DNA of 64,000 nucleotides from Bombardia bombarda (lineage: Eukaryota; Ascomycota; Sordariomycetes; Sordariales; Lasiosphaeriaceae). This document shows, piece after piece, positions 12,939-23,720 of the stretch. How positions within the stretch are numbered: the first letter of the stretch is position 1; each line of letters begins with the position of its first letter. The translations under genes were made by a program, and so were the position numbers. The notes beneath the pieces are model-generated. The model saw only the letters and a list, made by a program, of their open reading frames with translations. It did no database searches and was not told the origin of the DNA. The stretch lies in NCBI GenBank assembly GCA_030512295.1, contig JAULSR010000001.1, positions 7,463,001 through 7,527,000 of the forward strand. The letters are read 5' to 3'.

Positions 12939-14760
12939 ATGCTCGTCTCAAACCAGCTGGAGTGGACTCTCGTGCTGAGAGCGCTCGGGGTTTTACTGCT
13001 CCTTGCTCTTACGAGATTCTTTTCCCTGCTGCATAAAGCTCGTAGCAAAACTCGGGAGCTTCCCACAAAGTATGGCATTGTAAGTCTTCTCCAGTGAACC
13101 GATTCAATTGACACGTCGACGCAGACTACTGCAGCCTCAGCTGATGGTCTATCCCCCCCTCGCAGCCGATTCTCCCACATTCGTATCTGCTGGGCCATAT
13201 TCCCGTTGTGGCCAAGATTGTGGCCAAATCCCCCAGCGATATGTTTGGGGTGATTATCGCTCATTTCATAGCCAGCGAGTACCCAGATATTGCAGCCAAG
13301 GGACTCTTCTACCTCGACAATTGGCCCTTTGCAGATCCCATGATCTGGGTCTTTGAGCCCGATATGGCGGCCCAGTTCATCCAGGACCATTCATTGCCAA
13401 AATCCAGATTGTACGAAACCGAGTTTGGTCCCTTCACGCAGTGCAGGGACTTGGTGAGTCTTGAAGGCGCCGAGTGGAAACGATGGAGAGCTATCTTCAA
13501 CCCCGGCTTCTCGGCAAAGAATCTCGTGTCCTTGGTGCCGACATTCCTCCAAGAGATTCGTGTCTTCACAAATTGGCTGAAAAAGACTGCCGAGTCGGGC
13601 GAGATTATAAAGCTTGAAGACCAGGCCATGAAGCTAACTATCGATATCATTGGACGTGCTGCCCTGTAAGTTCAATGTTTCCCTAATACGCTTCCCATGA
13701 CCAACGAGTACTGACAGGCCAAACACCCAGGGGCGCGAGACTACACTGCCAGACAACTGACAGCGTATTCAAAGACGCCATGGAGAAGCAAATCACTTGG
13801 CTAGTCCCAGACGGCACCCCATCCTCCATCCTCAAGCTAATCAATCCATTCCGACGACCAATCATGTGGTACCACAACCGCACCATGAAGAACTACTTTA
13901 TGCCCTTCATCGACCAGGGCATCGCCGAGTACTCTCAGAACGGACCCTCGGCAGCAGAGCCCAAAACCATCAACTCGCTCGCCATCAAGGCCTATCTCAC
14001 AGAAAAGCTCGCCATCCAAGACAGCGACTCTCTCCCAACGAGCGCCAGCGACATCGACCAAAGCTTCATCGACATGACCATCTCCCAGCTCAAAATCTTC
14101 ATGTTCGCCGGCCACGACACAACCGGCACGACACTCAGCTTCGCCCTATACCTCCTCAACAAGCCCGAGAACGCCTCAACTCTCGCCGCCCTGCGCGCCG
14201 AGCACGACGCCGTCCTCGGCCCCGACCCAGCCGCCGCCGAGGCCCAAATCGCCGCCAACCCCAACATCCTCAACGCGCTCCCCTACACCCTCGCCGTTGT
14301 CAAAGAGACACTCCGCCTCAACCCACCCGCCGGCACGGTCCGCAAGGGCCAGCCAGGTTTTTTTCTGACGCACCCAGACACAAAAACGCAGTACCCGACC
14401 GACGGCTTCGTGCTCTTTGGCTGCTCGCACCTGCTGCAGCGCCTCGACGAATACTATCCGCGCCCGCACGAGTTCGTGCCGGAGCGCTGGCTGGCGGCCG
14501 AGGGCGACCCGCTGTATGTGCGCAAGAACACGTTCCGCTCGTTTGAGCTGGGCCCGCGGAACTGCATTGGGCAGGAGCTGGCGCTGCTGGAGTTGAAGGC
14601 GATTTTGGCGCTGACGGTCAGGGAGATGGATGTGGAGGCGTGTTATGCGGATGATGCGCCCGAGGTGTTGGGGGAGAAGGCGTATCAGGTTATGCTGCCG
14701 TGGCAGGTTACGGGGCATCCGAAGGGGGGGATGCCGGTGCGGATTAAGATGAGGGGGTAG
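12939..14760 (+). CDS. Cytochrome P450 monooxygenase
   Basis: Heme-thiolate monooxygenase, probably anchored in the ER by residues 8-25 (WTLVLRALGVLLLLALTRFF). Exons are 12939-13079, 13166-13665 and 13731-14760. Introns are 13080-13165 (GTAAGT...CGCAG) and 13666-13730 (GTAAGT...CCCAG), and both keep frame, giving 556 residues. Landmarks: PxxPHSYLLGHIP entry region; I-helix FAGHDTTGTT (about residue 340); K-helix KETLR (ExxR); PERW; heme loop FELGPRNCIG, with the Cys ligand near residue 491. All key residues are present. The layout resembles microsomal fungal P450s of secondary or lipid metabolism, but I cannot give a CYP family or substrate. The coding strand changes from C-rich to strongly G-rich after about 14560. 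Confidence 0.9.
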
Positions 14761-15637
14761 GGGGTGAGTATTGTCAGTTGGGATAGTATGCTGATACGGA
14801 TTCAGGGGCAGACAGAAGGCTTGTTTTTGGTATGTGTCCGGGATTCGGCAATATCTTTCTGTTTGTTTTGGGAATACCTGCGATTTGACTTGATATTCAT
14901 CTCAGCTCACCCATCTTGACCATATTAGCAATGTTTTCTTAGATACTTTTCTGATTTTCGCCAACAGCTCCATTCAACGGTACTGTGCACCAGCTTTTGG
15001 TTGAACATTGCTTCTCTTCAGGATTTCCCGGGCCAAGATGTATGTGCCGGAAACAACCTTCGTCGGGCTAAGACTATTCCATAGCACGCCTACAGACAAG
15101 AACGACGATCCCTTCATTCACGTGTGGGATCTTCACACCTACCGTGGGGGCCCTTAGTCCCCACAGTCCCAGGTCTGATCTGTCCACGTGGATGAGCTGC
15201 CTGCTTGAGCCTAATGTTTCAGGATTTATTCACAACGGATAGATTGCTCTCTTCGGAGGCTTTCACACCTTGCAATCAAACTGACATGAACGGCAGAGAG
15301 AGCCGAGACAGCGGGAGCTTGCGCGGCCGGCTAATATTAACCATTGCATGATAGGCGCAGGGCACACGTTATAGGACCCCGAGGTACGATGACATCAATA
15401 GGATCTTCACTTATTGGGGGTACAAAAGTTTGGAAAACAAAACTTTCGCGTTTATGATCCGTGATATAATTAGGGACGCGTTCATGGTCGTGGGCGGGAG
15501 GGAAATGTATCAATAAGATCATGCCAGTCAAGCCTCGAGGTCAATCTTCACCACATCAACCTGTCCAGGTTACCTACCGATACTAGGTCTGGTTCCCAAG
15601 AACTACGGGAAATCCTAACGAACATCGCGACAGCAAG
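14761..15637. other. Intergenic between P450 and lipase
   Basis: No gene seen. GGGGGCCCTTAGTCCCC near 15146-15162 is a small inverted repeat. The right part is the lipase promoter. Confidence 0.45.
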
Positions 15638-16975
15638 ATGACACCCCCTACCTGGGTCCTCCTCTTCTCAACCATCATCACGCCCAGCCTCTCCTCCGCC
15701 ATCCCCTCCAAACCAACCAAAATTCAACAACTCATCCTCGAAGCCGACCAAGCCGCATCCACCCTCCCAGTCCCACCCAGCCTCGACCCCTGGTACCGCG
15801 CCCCCTCCTCCAACACCTCCTGGGAAACCACCACACTCCCCGGCGACGTCCTCAAGATCCGCCCCGCCCCGCTCCTCAACACCACCGTCGCCAACGCCCT
15901 CGCCGCCTACCAGATTCTCTACCGCTCCACCGACAGCGCCCACCAGCCCTCCTGGGACGTCACCACGCTCTTCATCCCCCGCAGCCTGTGCACCGCGCCC
16001 ACCCTCTGCCCCGGAGCAGCCCGCCTCCTCTCCTACCAGATCCCCTACGACACGTGCAACGTCGACGCCAGCCCCAGCTACGCGCTGCACGCGGGCGAGC
16101 CCTACGGCGAGATTGCCGACGCGCTCGGCCTCGGCTGGTTCGTCAGCGTGCCCGACTACGAGGGTCCCCTGGCCAGCTACACGGCCGGCGTGCAGTCGGG
16201 ACATGCCACGCTCGACGGCGTGCGCGCCGTGCTCAAGGTGCTATCAGACGGGTCCGGATCCGGGCCGGCAGAAACAGAAACAAAAGTCGCGCTATGGGGC
16301 TACAGCGGCGGCGCGCTCGCCAGCGAGTGGGCCGCCGAGCTGCACGCGCAGTACGCGCCCGAGCTGGCGATCGCCGGCGTCGCGCTCGGCGGGCTGACGC
16401 CCAACGTGACGAGGGTAACGGAGTACATCAACGGGCGCGAGGCCGCGGGGCTGATCCCCGCGGGGCTGCTGGGGACCGCGACGCAGCACCCGCGGGCGTA
16501 CGAGTGGCTGGTTGGGAGGCTGAGGCCGGAGTACGCCGCGCAGTTCATGGCGGTGCGGGCGATGACGGCGCAGCAGGCGATTGGGACTTACCAGTATCAG
16601 GATATATACGGGTATTTTGTGGGTGGGCGGGCGGATCTGCATGTGGGCGTGATGGAGGACATGTATGCGGCGGATGGGTATATGGGGTTTCATGGGACGC
16701 CGGGGATGCCGCTGTTTGTGTACAAGGCGGTTGGTGATCAGGTGAGTCCGGTGGGGGATACGGATGAGCTGGTGGGGAGGTTCTGTGAGGAGGGGAAGGG
16801 GGTGAGTGTGCTGTATCATCGGAATTTGGCGGGGGGGCATAATCAGGAGTTAGTGAATGGGCGGCAGAGGGCGTTTGTCTGGTTGGGGAGTGTGTTGGAT
16901 GGGAGTTATGAGGGGGTGGGGTGTACGGTTGTTAATGTTACGGTTAATTTGACGCCTTTGGTGCCGTGGAATTGA
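15638..16975 (+). CDS. Secretory lipase (LIP family)
   Basis: Predicted extracellular triacylglycerol lipase of the fungal LIP (Candida-type secretory lipase) family, 445 residues, single exon. The signal peptide is about residues 1-20 (WVLLFSTIITPSLSSA). The nucleophile elbow is GYSGGA, the GxSxG serine, near residue 220. The acidic residue is probably Asp in VGDQVSPVGDTDEL and the base His in AGGHNQELV, in the expected order Ser-Asp-His. Paired Cys and several N-x-S/T sites fit a secreted glycoprotein. Length is normal for the family. The first half uses mostly C-ending codons and the second half mostly G-ending ones. The gene lies downstream of the P450 on the same strand, and there is no sign that they are co-regulated. 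Confidence 0.88.
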   Translation: MTPPTWVLLFSTIITPSLSSAIPSKPTKIQQLILEADQAASTLPVPPSLDPWYRAPSSNTSWETTTLPGDVLKIRPAPLLNTTVANALAAYQILYRSTDSAHQPSWDVTTLFIPRSLCTAPTLCPGAARLLSYQIPYDTCNVDASPSYALHAGEPYGEIADALGLGWFVSVPDYEGPLASYTAGVQSGHATLDGVRAVLKVLSDGSGSGPAETETKVALWGYSGGALASEWAAELHAQYAPELAIAGVALGGLTPNVTRVTEYINGREAAGLIPAGLLGTATQHPRAYEWLVGRLRPEYAAQFMAVRAMTAQQAIGTYQYQDIYGYFVGGRADLHVGVMEDMYAADGYMGFHGTPGMPLFVYKAVGDQVSPVGDTDELVGRFCEEGKGVSVLYHRNLAGGHNQELVNGRQRAFVWLGSVLDGSYEGVGCTVVNVTVNLTPLVPWN

Positions 16976-17752
16976 GGTTGAGGAGGGTGGTAGTTTTACT
17001 TTTGGTGGTAGAATATTATATGTTGCTTTGACTAGAAAGGGCGGCGTTTACTGGTTGCTTCTAGAGTCGTAGCAGTGCTTTAAATGTGACAGTGCCCTAT
17101 ACATGGGGTTAGTTTAGCTACCATTATTTGGAGATTCAAAAATGTTGAACGTCTTGTTCATATGTGATTTCTTTGATGTTTGCATAGTTGCGTCGTTGTA
17201 TTTGAATGGCTGAGTGAGTGAGGGCCTCTGATTGTTATTGTATAAAGACGCCATGACAATTGACATGAAGTTGAAGCGATAATAAGATTATAGTAAAATA
17301 TATTAATAATAAGAGAGATTCTGAATTCATGACTGGTGACCAAGGCTAGTGAACATGCAAGTCCATCTCACCTACGAAGAATCTGGTCTTTGTAGATTTA
17401 CTTACTTATACAAGCTTTGACCGAATAGGGAAATATGACTTGAAACAAAGTGCTGACTATCAAAGATGTCCAGTAAGCAAAAGCTAGATCAGAATCAGCT
17501 AGACATGGCAGCGTCACACAAGATATACCGCATATCCCGTACAGATTCCGAATGGCGTTTCATAACCCGTCAGTCAGCTGACGCTCCCCGCTCATCGTCA
17601 TCTCCCCAAAGAAATCACAACTTCATCAATTTCCAGACATCCAATATCAACACCCACCTCCTTTTGAAAAAGAAAACAGCCACACTAAGCAAGAAAAGAA
17701 TAACCCCCAAACCTCAAAACCTCATACCATCCCACCATCCCACCCACTCACC
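16976..17752. other. Intergenic, AT-rich
   Basis: No gene supported. A frame that is open from an ATG at 17466 runs into the DUF7704 domain, but its extra residues look like untranslated leader (Lys/Gln/Ser/Pro-rich, no resemblance to the family). Confidence 0.45.
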
Positions 17753-18249
17753 ATGGCTCCCCAAACCACCACCAAAACAACCGCCACATCCCCCATCCCC
17801 CATCCCCCTCACCTACCGCCTCATCCTCCTCGCTATCAAGCCCCTCGCCGCCCTCCAGGGCGCCTACATGATGCTCTTCAACCCCTCGGGCTACATCTCT
17901 ACCATGACACGCAGCACGATATCGTACGACCCCTCGACGCAGCAGTTCGCGCTGACCCAGCTCGCGGGCGCGTGGCTCTACTTTGCCTTTGTCGAGCTCG
18001 TCGTGCTGGCGCAGTCCGACGATGTGCGGCTTTGGCGGTTATTGTGCGGCGGCATGCTGCTGAGCGATCTGGCGTACATGCACAGCGTCGCGCAGGGCGT
18101 GGCTGGTGGTGGCGGACTGGACGAGGGAGGACTGGGCGGTGTTTGTGATGACGGGACTGCCGTTGGTGGTTAGGGTTTTGGTGGTGTTGGGGGTTGGGAC
18201 TGGAGGGCGGAAGGGGAGGGGGGTTGGAAAGGGGGGGAGAGGGGAGTGA
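17753..18249 (+). pseudogene. DUF7704 four-TM membrane protein, frame broken twice
   Basis: The core clearly matches the small fungal DUF7704 membrane proteins: LTYRLILLAIKPLAALQG, then NPSGYISTMTRS, LAGAWLYFAFVELVV and LWRLLCGGMLLSDLAYMHS. The natural ATG (17753, in CACCATGG context, MAPQTTTKTTATSPIP) is in a different frame from the core. Three tandem copies of ATCCCCC at 17788-17808 put the start out of phase; two copies would join them. Near 18095-18120 the frame changes again: the expected C-terminal segment (EDWAVFVMTGLPLVVRVLV) is in the +1 frame and ends at 18249. The gene is therefore a young pseudogene, or it carries two sequence errors. Function of the family is unknown. Confidence 0.65.
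17788..17808 (+). repeat. Three tandem copies of a 7-base unit (ATCCCCC)
   Basis: Three perfect copies lie directly at the 5' end of the DUF7704 frame. The unit length is not a multiple of three, so copy number sets the reading frame. Confidence 0.9.
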
Positions 18250-20240
18250 GTGAGGTGTTGTGGTGGTGGTTTGGGGATGATAGGGGTTGGTGTATTTGTT
18301 CTCGAGTCTGGTGTGTCATTTTTCGGTGATGGGTATGGGTTTTTCTGAAGTTTCCGGGGATGATATTGGTCTGGCGGGTTTTTGTCTCATCAGCAACATG
18401 CCGGGCAAGGACAGTTTTTGGGATCAATGGGTTTGATATAAGGTACTTTGGAAGTGTCAAGTATTGGTGGTTTATAGGTAGCTAATCGAGTAGAATTCAT
18501 CCCGTGGGTATGACTTGGTGTTATCCCAGTCCACATTCCAGAATTGTTCCTTTTGTGACCAGGACACAGTCTCTCATTCCCAGACAGGAAAAGGGTCGTC
18601 CGACATGGACAAATACGACATCATCTCCGCCAGGAGGCCTCTGGCAGTTGTCGAGCCAGGATGGCACGATATTTACCAGGCATTTCCAACAGGGGATCAC
18701 GCTGCTTCAGGGTCATCTGTCTCGGGGTCGCATACGCGCGGGTAGAGCCTTTTCTAATGTTAAATACAAGGTGGTCGTTCGGTGATGGGGGGAAAAGGGG
18801 GGCGAAATTTCGGTTGCCAGGGGCGGTGTTAGCATGTGTCGTCAGTGCTAATTAGTAGTCCCAGGCCCGTGGATCCAAACGGCGCTACTGTGTGCGAACA
18901 GGACGGGTACCGCGTGACGGACCACCAGGGCGGATATTCATTATCAATCCAAGGGGGGGAGAGGGGCTCGAGGGGTAAGTCGAATTTGCCATGACGGAGG
19001 CTGTGCTCGCCCTCGACATCCCAATAGCCCAGCTGAGCCCAGATATTGGATACTGGTAGCAATTCCGTGGAGAATCGGGAACCCCGTATCTTGGAAGGAG
19101 GGCTGTGTTACGGCCACTAGACTTTTTACTTTGTAGTTATTGTGTAAAGTAATCGGTCCATCTCGGTGCGTCGGATAGCCGGGAATGCAAAGTATTTTGA
19201 ACTGCTGGTTATGCTGGTTATGTATGCAGGCCTTTGTATCGATCGTCCCGGTTCACGAGGGCCAGGCCGGCGCATGCGTCATTGCACAAAGCCCCCTGCT
19301 CGTACTGGTTGGGTTGACGGGTGATGTACTGACTAAAGTAGCTTGTCCTCTGCTGTGTTACAGAAAAACAGGTGCACATCAAGGAAAAGGGGTTATACTC
19401 ATCCCGGTCGGCTCAGTCACGTCTCCCAAGCTCAAACAAGGTCCAGAGGCAGCTCTTGGGCTCTCCCTGTTGCATCGTCGACATTGAAGTGGATGAAAGT
19501 CTCAGGCTGGGCTGGACTGGGTTGACTGGGTTGCGCTGGTGATCCAAGCTTGCCAAGAGCTTCCTGCAACCTGCCCCTCTTGCCCTCGTCCTGAGTCCTG
19601 ACCGCCGCATTTCAGATTTGCGGGGCTTTGTTGTTGCACTGGCTCTGGCACTGGAACACTGGTCTGGGGGCCAGGATTTTAGGTAGTCCAGCGGGCAGTT
19701 AACCCCCCGGCTCCCCTGTGTGGCAGTCGAATCAGCTTGGCCCTTTTGCCTTCAATCGGCTAGCGCCTCCACCCCCCTTGCCCGACCCGCACCCACCTAC
19801 ACTTCAGGTCTCCTCCCGCGGTGCCACTGCCGCCAGTCCGCAGTCAGTCCGCGCAGTCTATCCCGTACAAACAAGACCACACTTGCAAGAAGGTCACAAA
19901 CACATTTCCAACCAAGTCTGTTCTACCTACACCGAACAACTTGCAGTCGTTGACCGAGGCAGTTCAATTTGCCATCTCAACACCAAAACAACAACAGCAC
20001 CCCTCCTCTTACCACTCGCTCCCACCTACCTACCTACCTATTTACCTGCCTACCTACCAATCCCTCCCCTCAGCTTCTCAGCGCCCGCTCGCCCCGAAAC
20101 CTAAACCCTAGAACCTTGCTTGATCTTGAATCTCAGCACCCGAACACCCTTCGATCGATCGTCTAACCTACGGCCGCCCCGCTCTCGCCCATTCCTAGGC
20201 GGCCCTCCCGTCACCACCACCACTACTATCGCCCTTCAAG
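18250..20240. other. Intergenic and long Sch9 leader
   Basis: No gene supported. The last 500 bases before the kinase are rich in CT and CTACC (tract CCTACCTACCTACC at 20023-20065), like a long 5' leader. Several short upstream open frames exist, but none is distinctive. Confidence 0.5.
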
Positions 20241-22398
20241 ATGTCGTGGAAGCTTACCAAGAGTGCGTTTGTCTCGCCCTTTGCATTCGTCAAATCAGGT
20301 CGCGACAAAGATGCTGACCGCCCACACGCTCCAGAGTTGAAAGAGACCCATCTGGGGCCCCTCGCCAGCACATTTTCCCGAACGCCATCATCTTCCACCA
20401 TCAAGGCAGACGCAGACGAAAAGAGCGCCGCTGCCGTCGCAGCTGCTCCTCCAGCCACCACCTCCAACGAGAGCACTATCGGTATGTCAAACAATAGCCG
20501 GCACGTGGGAGTGGAAAACTAATCTACGAACCTTCTTTTCCAGCTGCGTCCGAGGCCCTCACCCAAGCACCCGTTGTCAAGACACCGAAGCCCGGTATCC
20601 TCGTCGTCACCCTTCATGAGGGTTCGGGCTTCTCTCTTCCCGAGCAGTACCGGAACTCGTTCGGCTCGTCCCATTCCGGCAGTTCACACTCGACAGGAAA
20701 CGCCCTCAATAATGTTGCGGGGTCCATCCGGCCGTCGTCGTCGTCACGCCCGGGCAGCTTTATGAACGGCCGCCCCCAGACGTCGTCGGGCGGCTTCAGC
20801 GGTATCCCGACCAACCACGGCCGTATCTCTAGCAAATATATGCCCTACGCTCTTCTGGATTTCGACAAAGTGCAGGTCTTTGTCAACTCGGTCGAGGGCA
20901 ACCCCGAGAACCCTTTGTGGGCCGGCTCCAACACGCAGTACAAGTTCGATGTGTCCCGCGTGACGGAACTCGCAGTCCACCTCTACATCCGAAACCCCAA
21001 TGCCACCCCTGGCTCGGGCCGCAGCCAGGACATCTTCCTTGGCGTCGTCCGCATCAACCCCCGATTCGAGGAGAAGACAGCCTTCGTCGAGGACCCCAAG
21101 GCCAGCAAGAAGGACCGTGAGAAGGCGGCTGTCGAGTTTGCAAACCGCGAGCGTGCCCTCGGCCAGAGCGGCGTAGAGTGGGTCGACGTCCAGTATGGCA
21201 CAGGCAAGCTCAGGATCGGCGTCGAGTACGTCGAGAACCGCGCCGGCAAGCTCAAGATCGAGGACTTTGAGCTGCTCAAGGTGGTAGGCAAGGGCAGCTT
21301 CGGCAAGGTGATGCAGGTGCGCAAGAAGGACACGATGCGGATCTATGCGCTCAAGACGATCCGAAAGGCGCACATCATCTCGCGATCCGAGGTGGCACAT
21401 ACGCTGGCAGAGCGCTCCGTACTCGCCCAGATCAACAACCCCTTCATCGTGCCCCTCAAGTTCACCTTCCAGAGCCCCGAGAAGCTCTACTTTGTCTTGG
21501 CCTTTGTCAATGGAGGCGAGCTCTTCCACCACCTGCAGAAGGAGCAGCGTTTCGATGTTAACCGCAGCCGATTCTACACGGCCGAGCTGCTATGTGCCCT
21601 GGAGTGCCTCCACGGCTTCAACGTCATCTACCGTGACCTAAAGCCCGAGAATATTCTTCTCGACTATCAAGGTCACATCGCCCTCTGCGACTTTGGCCTC
21701 TGCAAGCTCGACATGAAGGACGAGGACCGCACCAACACCTTCTGCGGAACCCCCGAGTACCTGGCCCCCGAACTGCTCATGGGCAACGGCTACAACAAGA
21801 CGGTCGATTGGTGGACTCTGGGCGTCCTTTTGTACGAGATGTTGACGGGTCTCCCGCCATTCTACGACGAGAACACCAACGAGATGTACCGCAAGATCCT
21901 CAGCGAGCCCCTCCACTTCCCCGGCCACGAGGTAGTGCCGCCGGCCGCCAAGGATCTCCTAACCAAGCTTCTGAACCGCGATCCCCAGCAACGATTGGGA
22001 GCAAACGGATCGGCTGAGATCAAGGCCCACCCCTTCTTCCACGCCATCGACTGGCGCAAGCTTTTGCAGCGCAAGTACGAGCCTGCGTTTAAGCCGAATG
22101 TGGTACGTAAAAAGCCATTTCTGGTGCTGATGCAACTCATCACAATGTGGGACAGGTGGGAATTTGACTAACAATACCCTTCTTTTTCTAGGTCGACGCT
22201 CTCGATACAGACAACTTTGATCCCGAATTCACGTCGGAGCCGCCACAGGACTCTTACGTTGAAGGCCCAGTTCTGTCGCAAACAATGCAGAATCAGTTCA
22301 CGGGCTTCAGCTATAACCGCCCAATCGCCGGCCTTGGCGATGCGGGTGGCAGTATTAGGGATCCGTCATTCGTGGGCAGCGTGCAAGATCGTAGATAA
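20241..22398 (+). CDS. sch9: AGC protein kinase Sch9 (S6K/PKB-like)
   Basis: Ser/Thr kinase acting below TORC1 and sphingolipid (Pkh) signalling in growth, nutrient response and stress. Exons are 20241-20481, 20544-22102 and 22192-22398, giving 668 residues. Introns (GTATGT...TCCAG; GTACGT...TCTAG) have clear branch sites. Layout: Ser-rich N-terminus; a C2-like region (about 90-310) with the conserved YVENRAGKLKIEDFELLKV linker; a kinase domain with GKGSFGKV, YALKTI, YRDLKPEN, CDFGLCK and the T-loop TFCGTPEYLAPE; and the AGC tail with a turn-motif region (FDPEFTSEPP) and the hydrophobic motif FTGFSY. All catalytic residues are present. The C2 plus AGC architecture separates it from PKA, PKC and Ypk. 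It is called SckA or Sch9 in other fungi. Confidence 0.95.
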
Positions 22399-23188
22399 GA
22401 AGCAAATGCGTATAAACGATCAAGCCAGTGGAGCGAGCCAACATAGTTGTGATGTGGTATCGCCATGGGGCGAAAGCTATGCGAGTCCAGCACACTTAGT
22501 GGATGGGATATGAGTTTTGCGAACCTTGGTCCGCCGCGGCAGCCAGTAGCTGCCGGATAAAGGGAGACGGACAGACGGACAGGCAGACGAGACGAGCAGT
22601 TGCATGCATAGCATTCAGTCAGGGAAAGAAGGCAGAAGGCTGGGAGAGCCAGACGGCAACCCGGTCTGGGGAGAAACACACACACACGAACATTTACTGA
22701 GTAAGTATTTTGGGAGGGAAGTGCCGGGCCCAACAGTCGGACTCGTCACGGAGTCGAGCGATTTGGTTGCTTGCTTGCTTTGCTACGGGGCCGACATTTT
22801 TCACATACGGAGTTTGGCATGATCACGAGGCACTCTTGATACTTTGGTGATTGATTCTGTTCTTCTTTTTAACATCTTTTTTTCTCTGCTGTTCTTTCTG
22901 CTGTTCTTCTTTTCCAAGGGTGAAAAACCGGTGTGTAGATTTTTGTTACGCTTACCAACCAACTCTCGATGACCACTTTTTTTACTAAAGCGAGCAGAGC
23001 AGACAGAGCAGACAGACAAGCAACAGACAAACAAAACAAAACTATTCAGATGCGTCAATATATGCAGTTGGCTTGGCTGGGAGTGAGCGTGTGGGTGGAA
23101 CGACGACGACAGCTGAGTTGTAGATGCCTGCCGACCAATGACTGATCGTCTCACAAAAGCCTGCCTTGTCTACGCAGTTGCTTACCTG
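22399..23188. other. 3' flank of Sch9 up to the island
   Basis: No gene seen. AC/AG-rich short repeats (ACAGACGGACAGGCAGACGAGACGAG around 22568-22595; CAGACAGAGCAGACAGACAAG near 23000). Presumed 3' UTR and spacer. Confidence 0.45.
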
Positions 23189-23220
23189 CTTACCTAGGTA
23201 ATCTGCGCCGAAACTTGACC
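23189..23220 (+). repeat. Left copy of the 32-base inverted repeat
   Basis: Reads inward starting CTTACC, with core TAATCTGCGCCGAA and end CTTGACC. It matches the reverse complement of 32805-32836 at 28 of 32 positions; the core 14 bases are identical. Confidence 0.75.
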
Positions 23221-23720
23221 TGCTTCGCTTCCAACGCGGTTAGTCAGCATCGCCGCTCTGCTCAGGCGCTACTCACCCTCGCCTCACCCTCTGCTCAGGT
23301 TGCTCAGTCACGTTCCTGCCCTCCCTCCCAGTGACCAATCATGATTTACTTACCATTCGGTTCTGTTGTGCGAAAGTTGTCAACTCTACACGACTGTGTT
23401 GGGGGGGACCAGTTCGGCTCCCCAGGGAGCCCAAACAGGATCCCCCAAAAATACATCCTTCAATCTCTCAAGGCAGATTCTTCTCACAACATGGTGTGGC
23501 CCTGGCTCTTTCCAAGGAGAATGTGCCCTCGCGCCTCCTCCCAAATCTTTGCTCTTTCTTCCACCAGACCTCCTTGACTACTTCTTCCATCCGCTCCCCC
23601 GAATTTGCTTTGTACATTGCAAATTTTCGTTTTAACAGTCTACTTGTTTCTTTTTATCATTATTCTTGCCACCCACTCTCGTCGTATCGTCCTCCTCAGC
23701 GATCTTTCCCTTTGATAAAG

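Noticed and set aside
2290..16975. ABC transporter, P450 and lipase as a secondary-metabolite cluster
   Set aside because: No polyketide synthase, peptide synthetase, terpene synthase or pathway regulator is present, and the genes are separated by kilobases of non-coding DNA and a wall-protein gene.
17466..18173. 235-codon frame starting at ATG 17466 as the true DUF7704 start
   Set aside because: The first 115 residues look like translated leader DNA, and the family begins just before the first membrane helix with a short head like the one at 17753.
20744..21532. 262-codon minus-strand frame opposite Sch9
   Set aside because: Antisense of the C2 and kinase coding region; no domain of its own.
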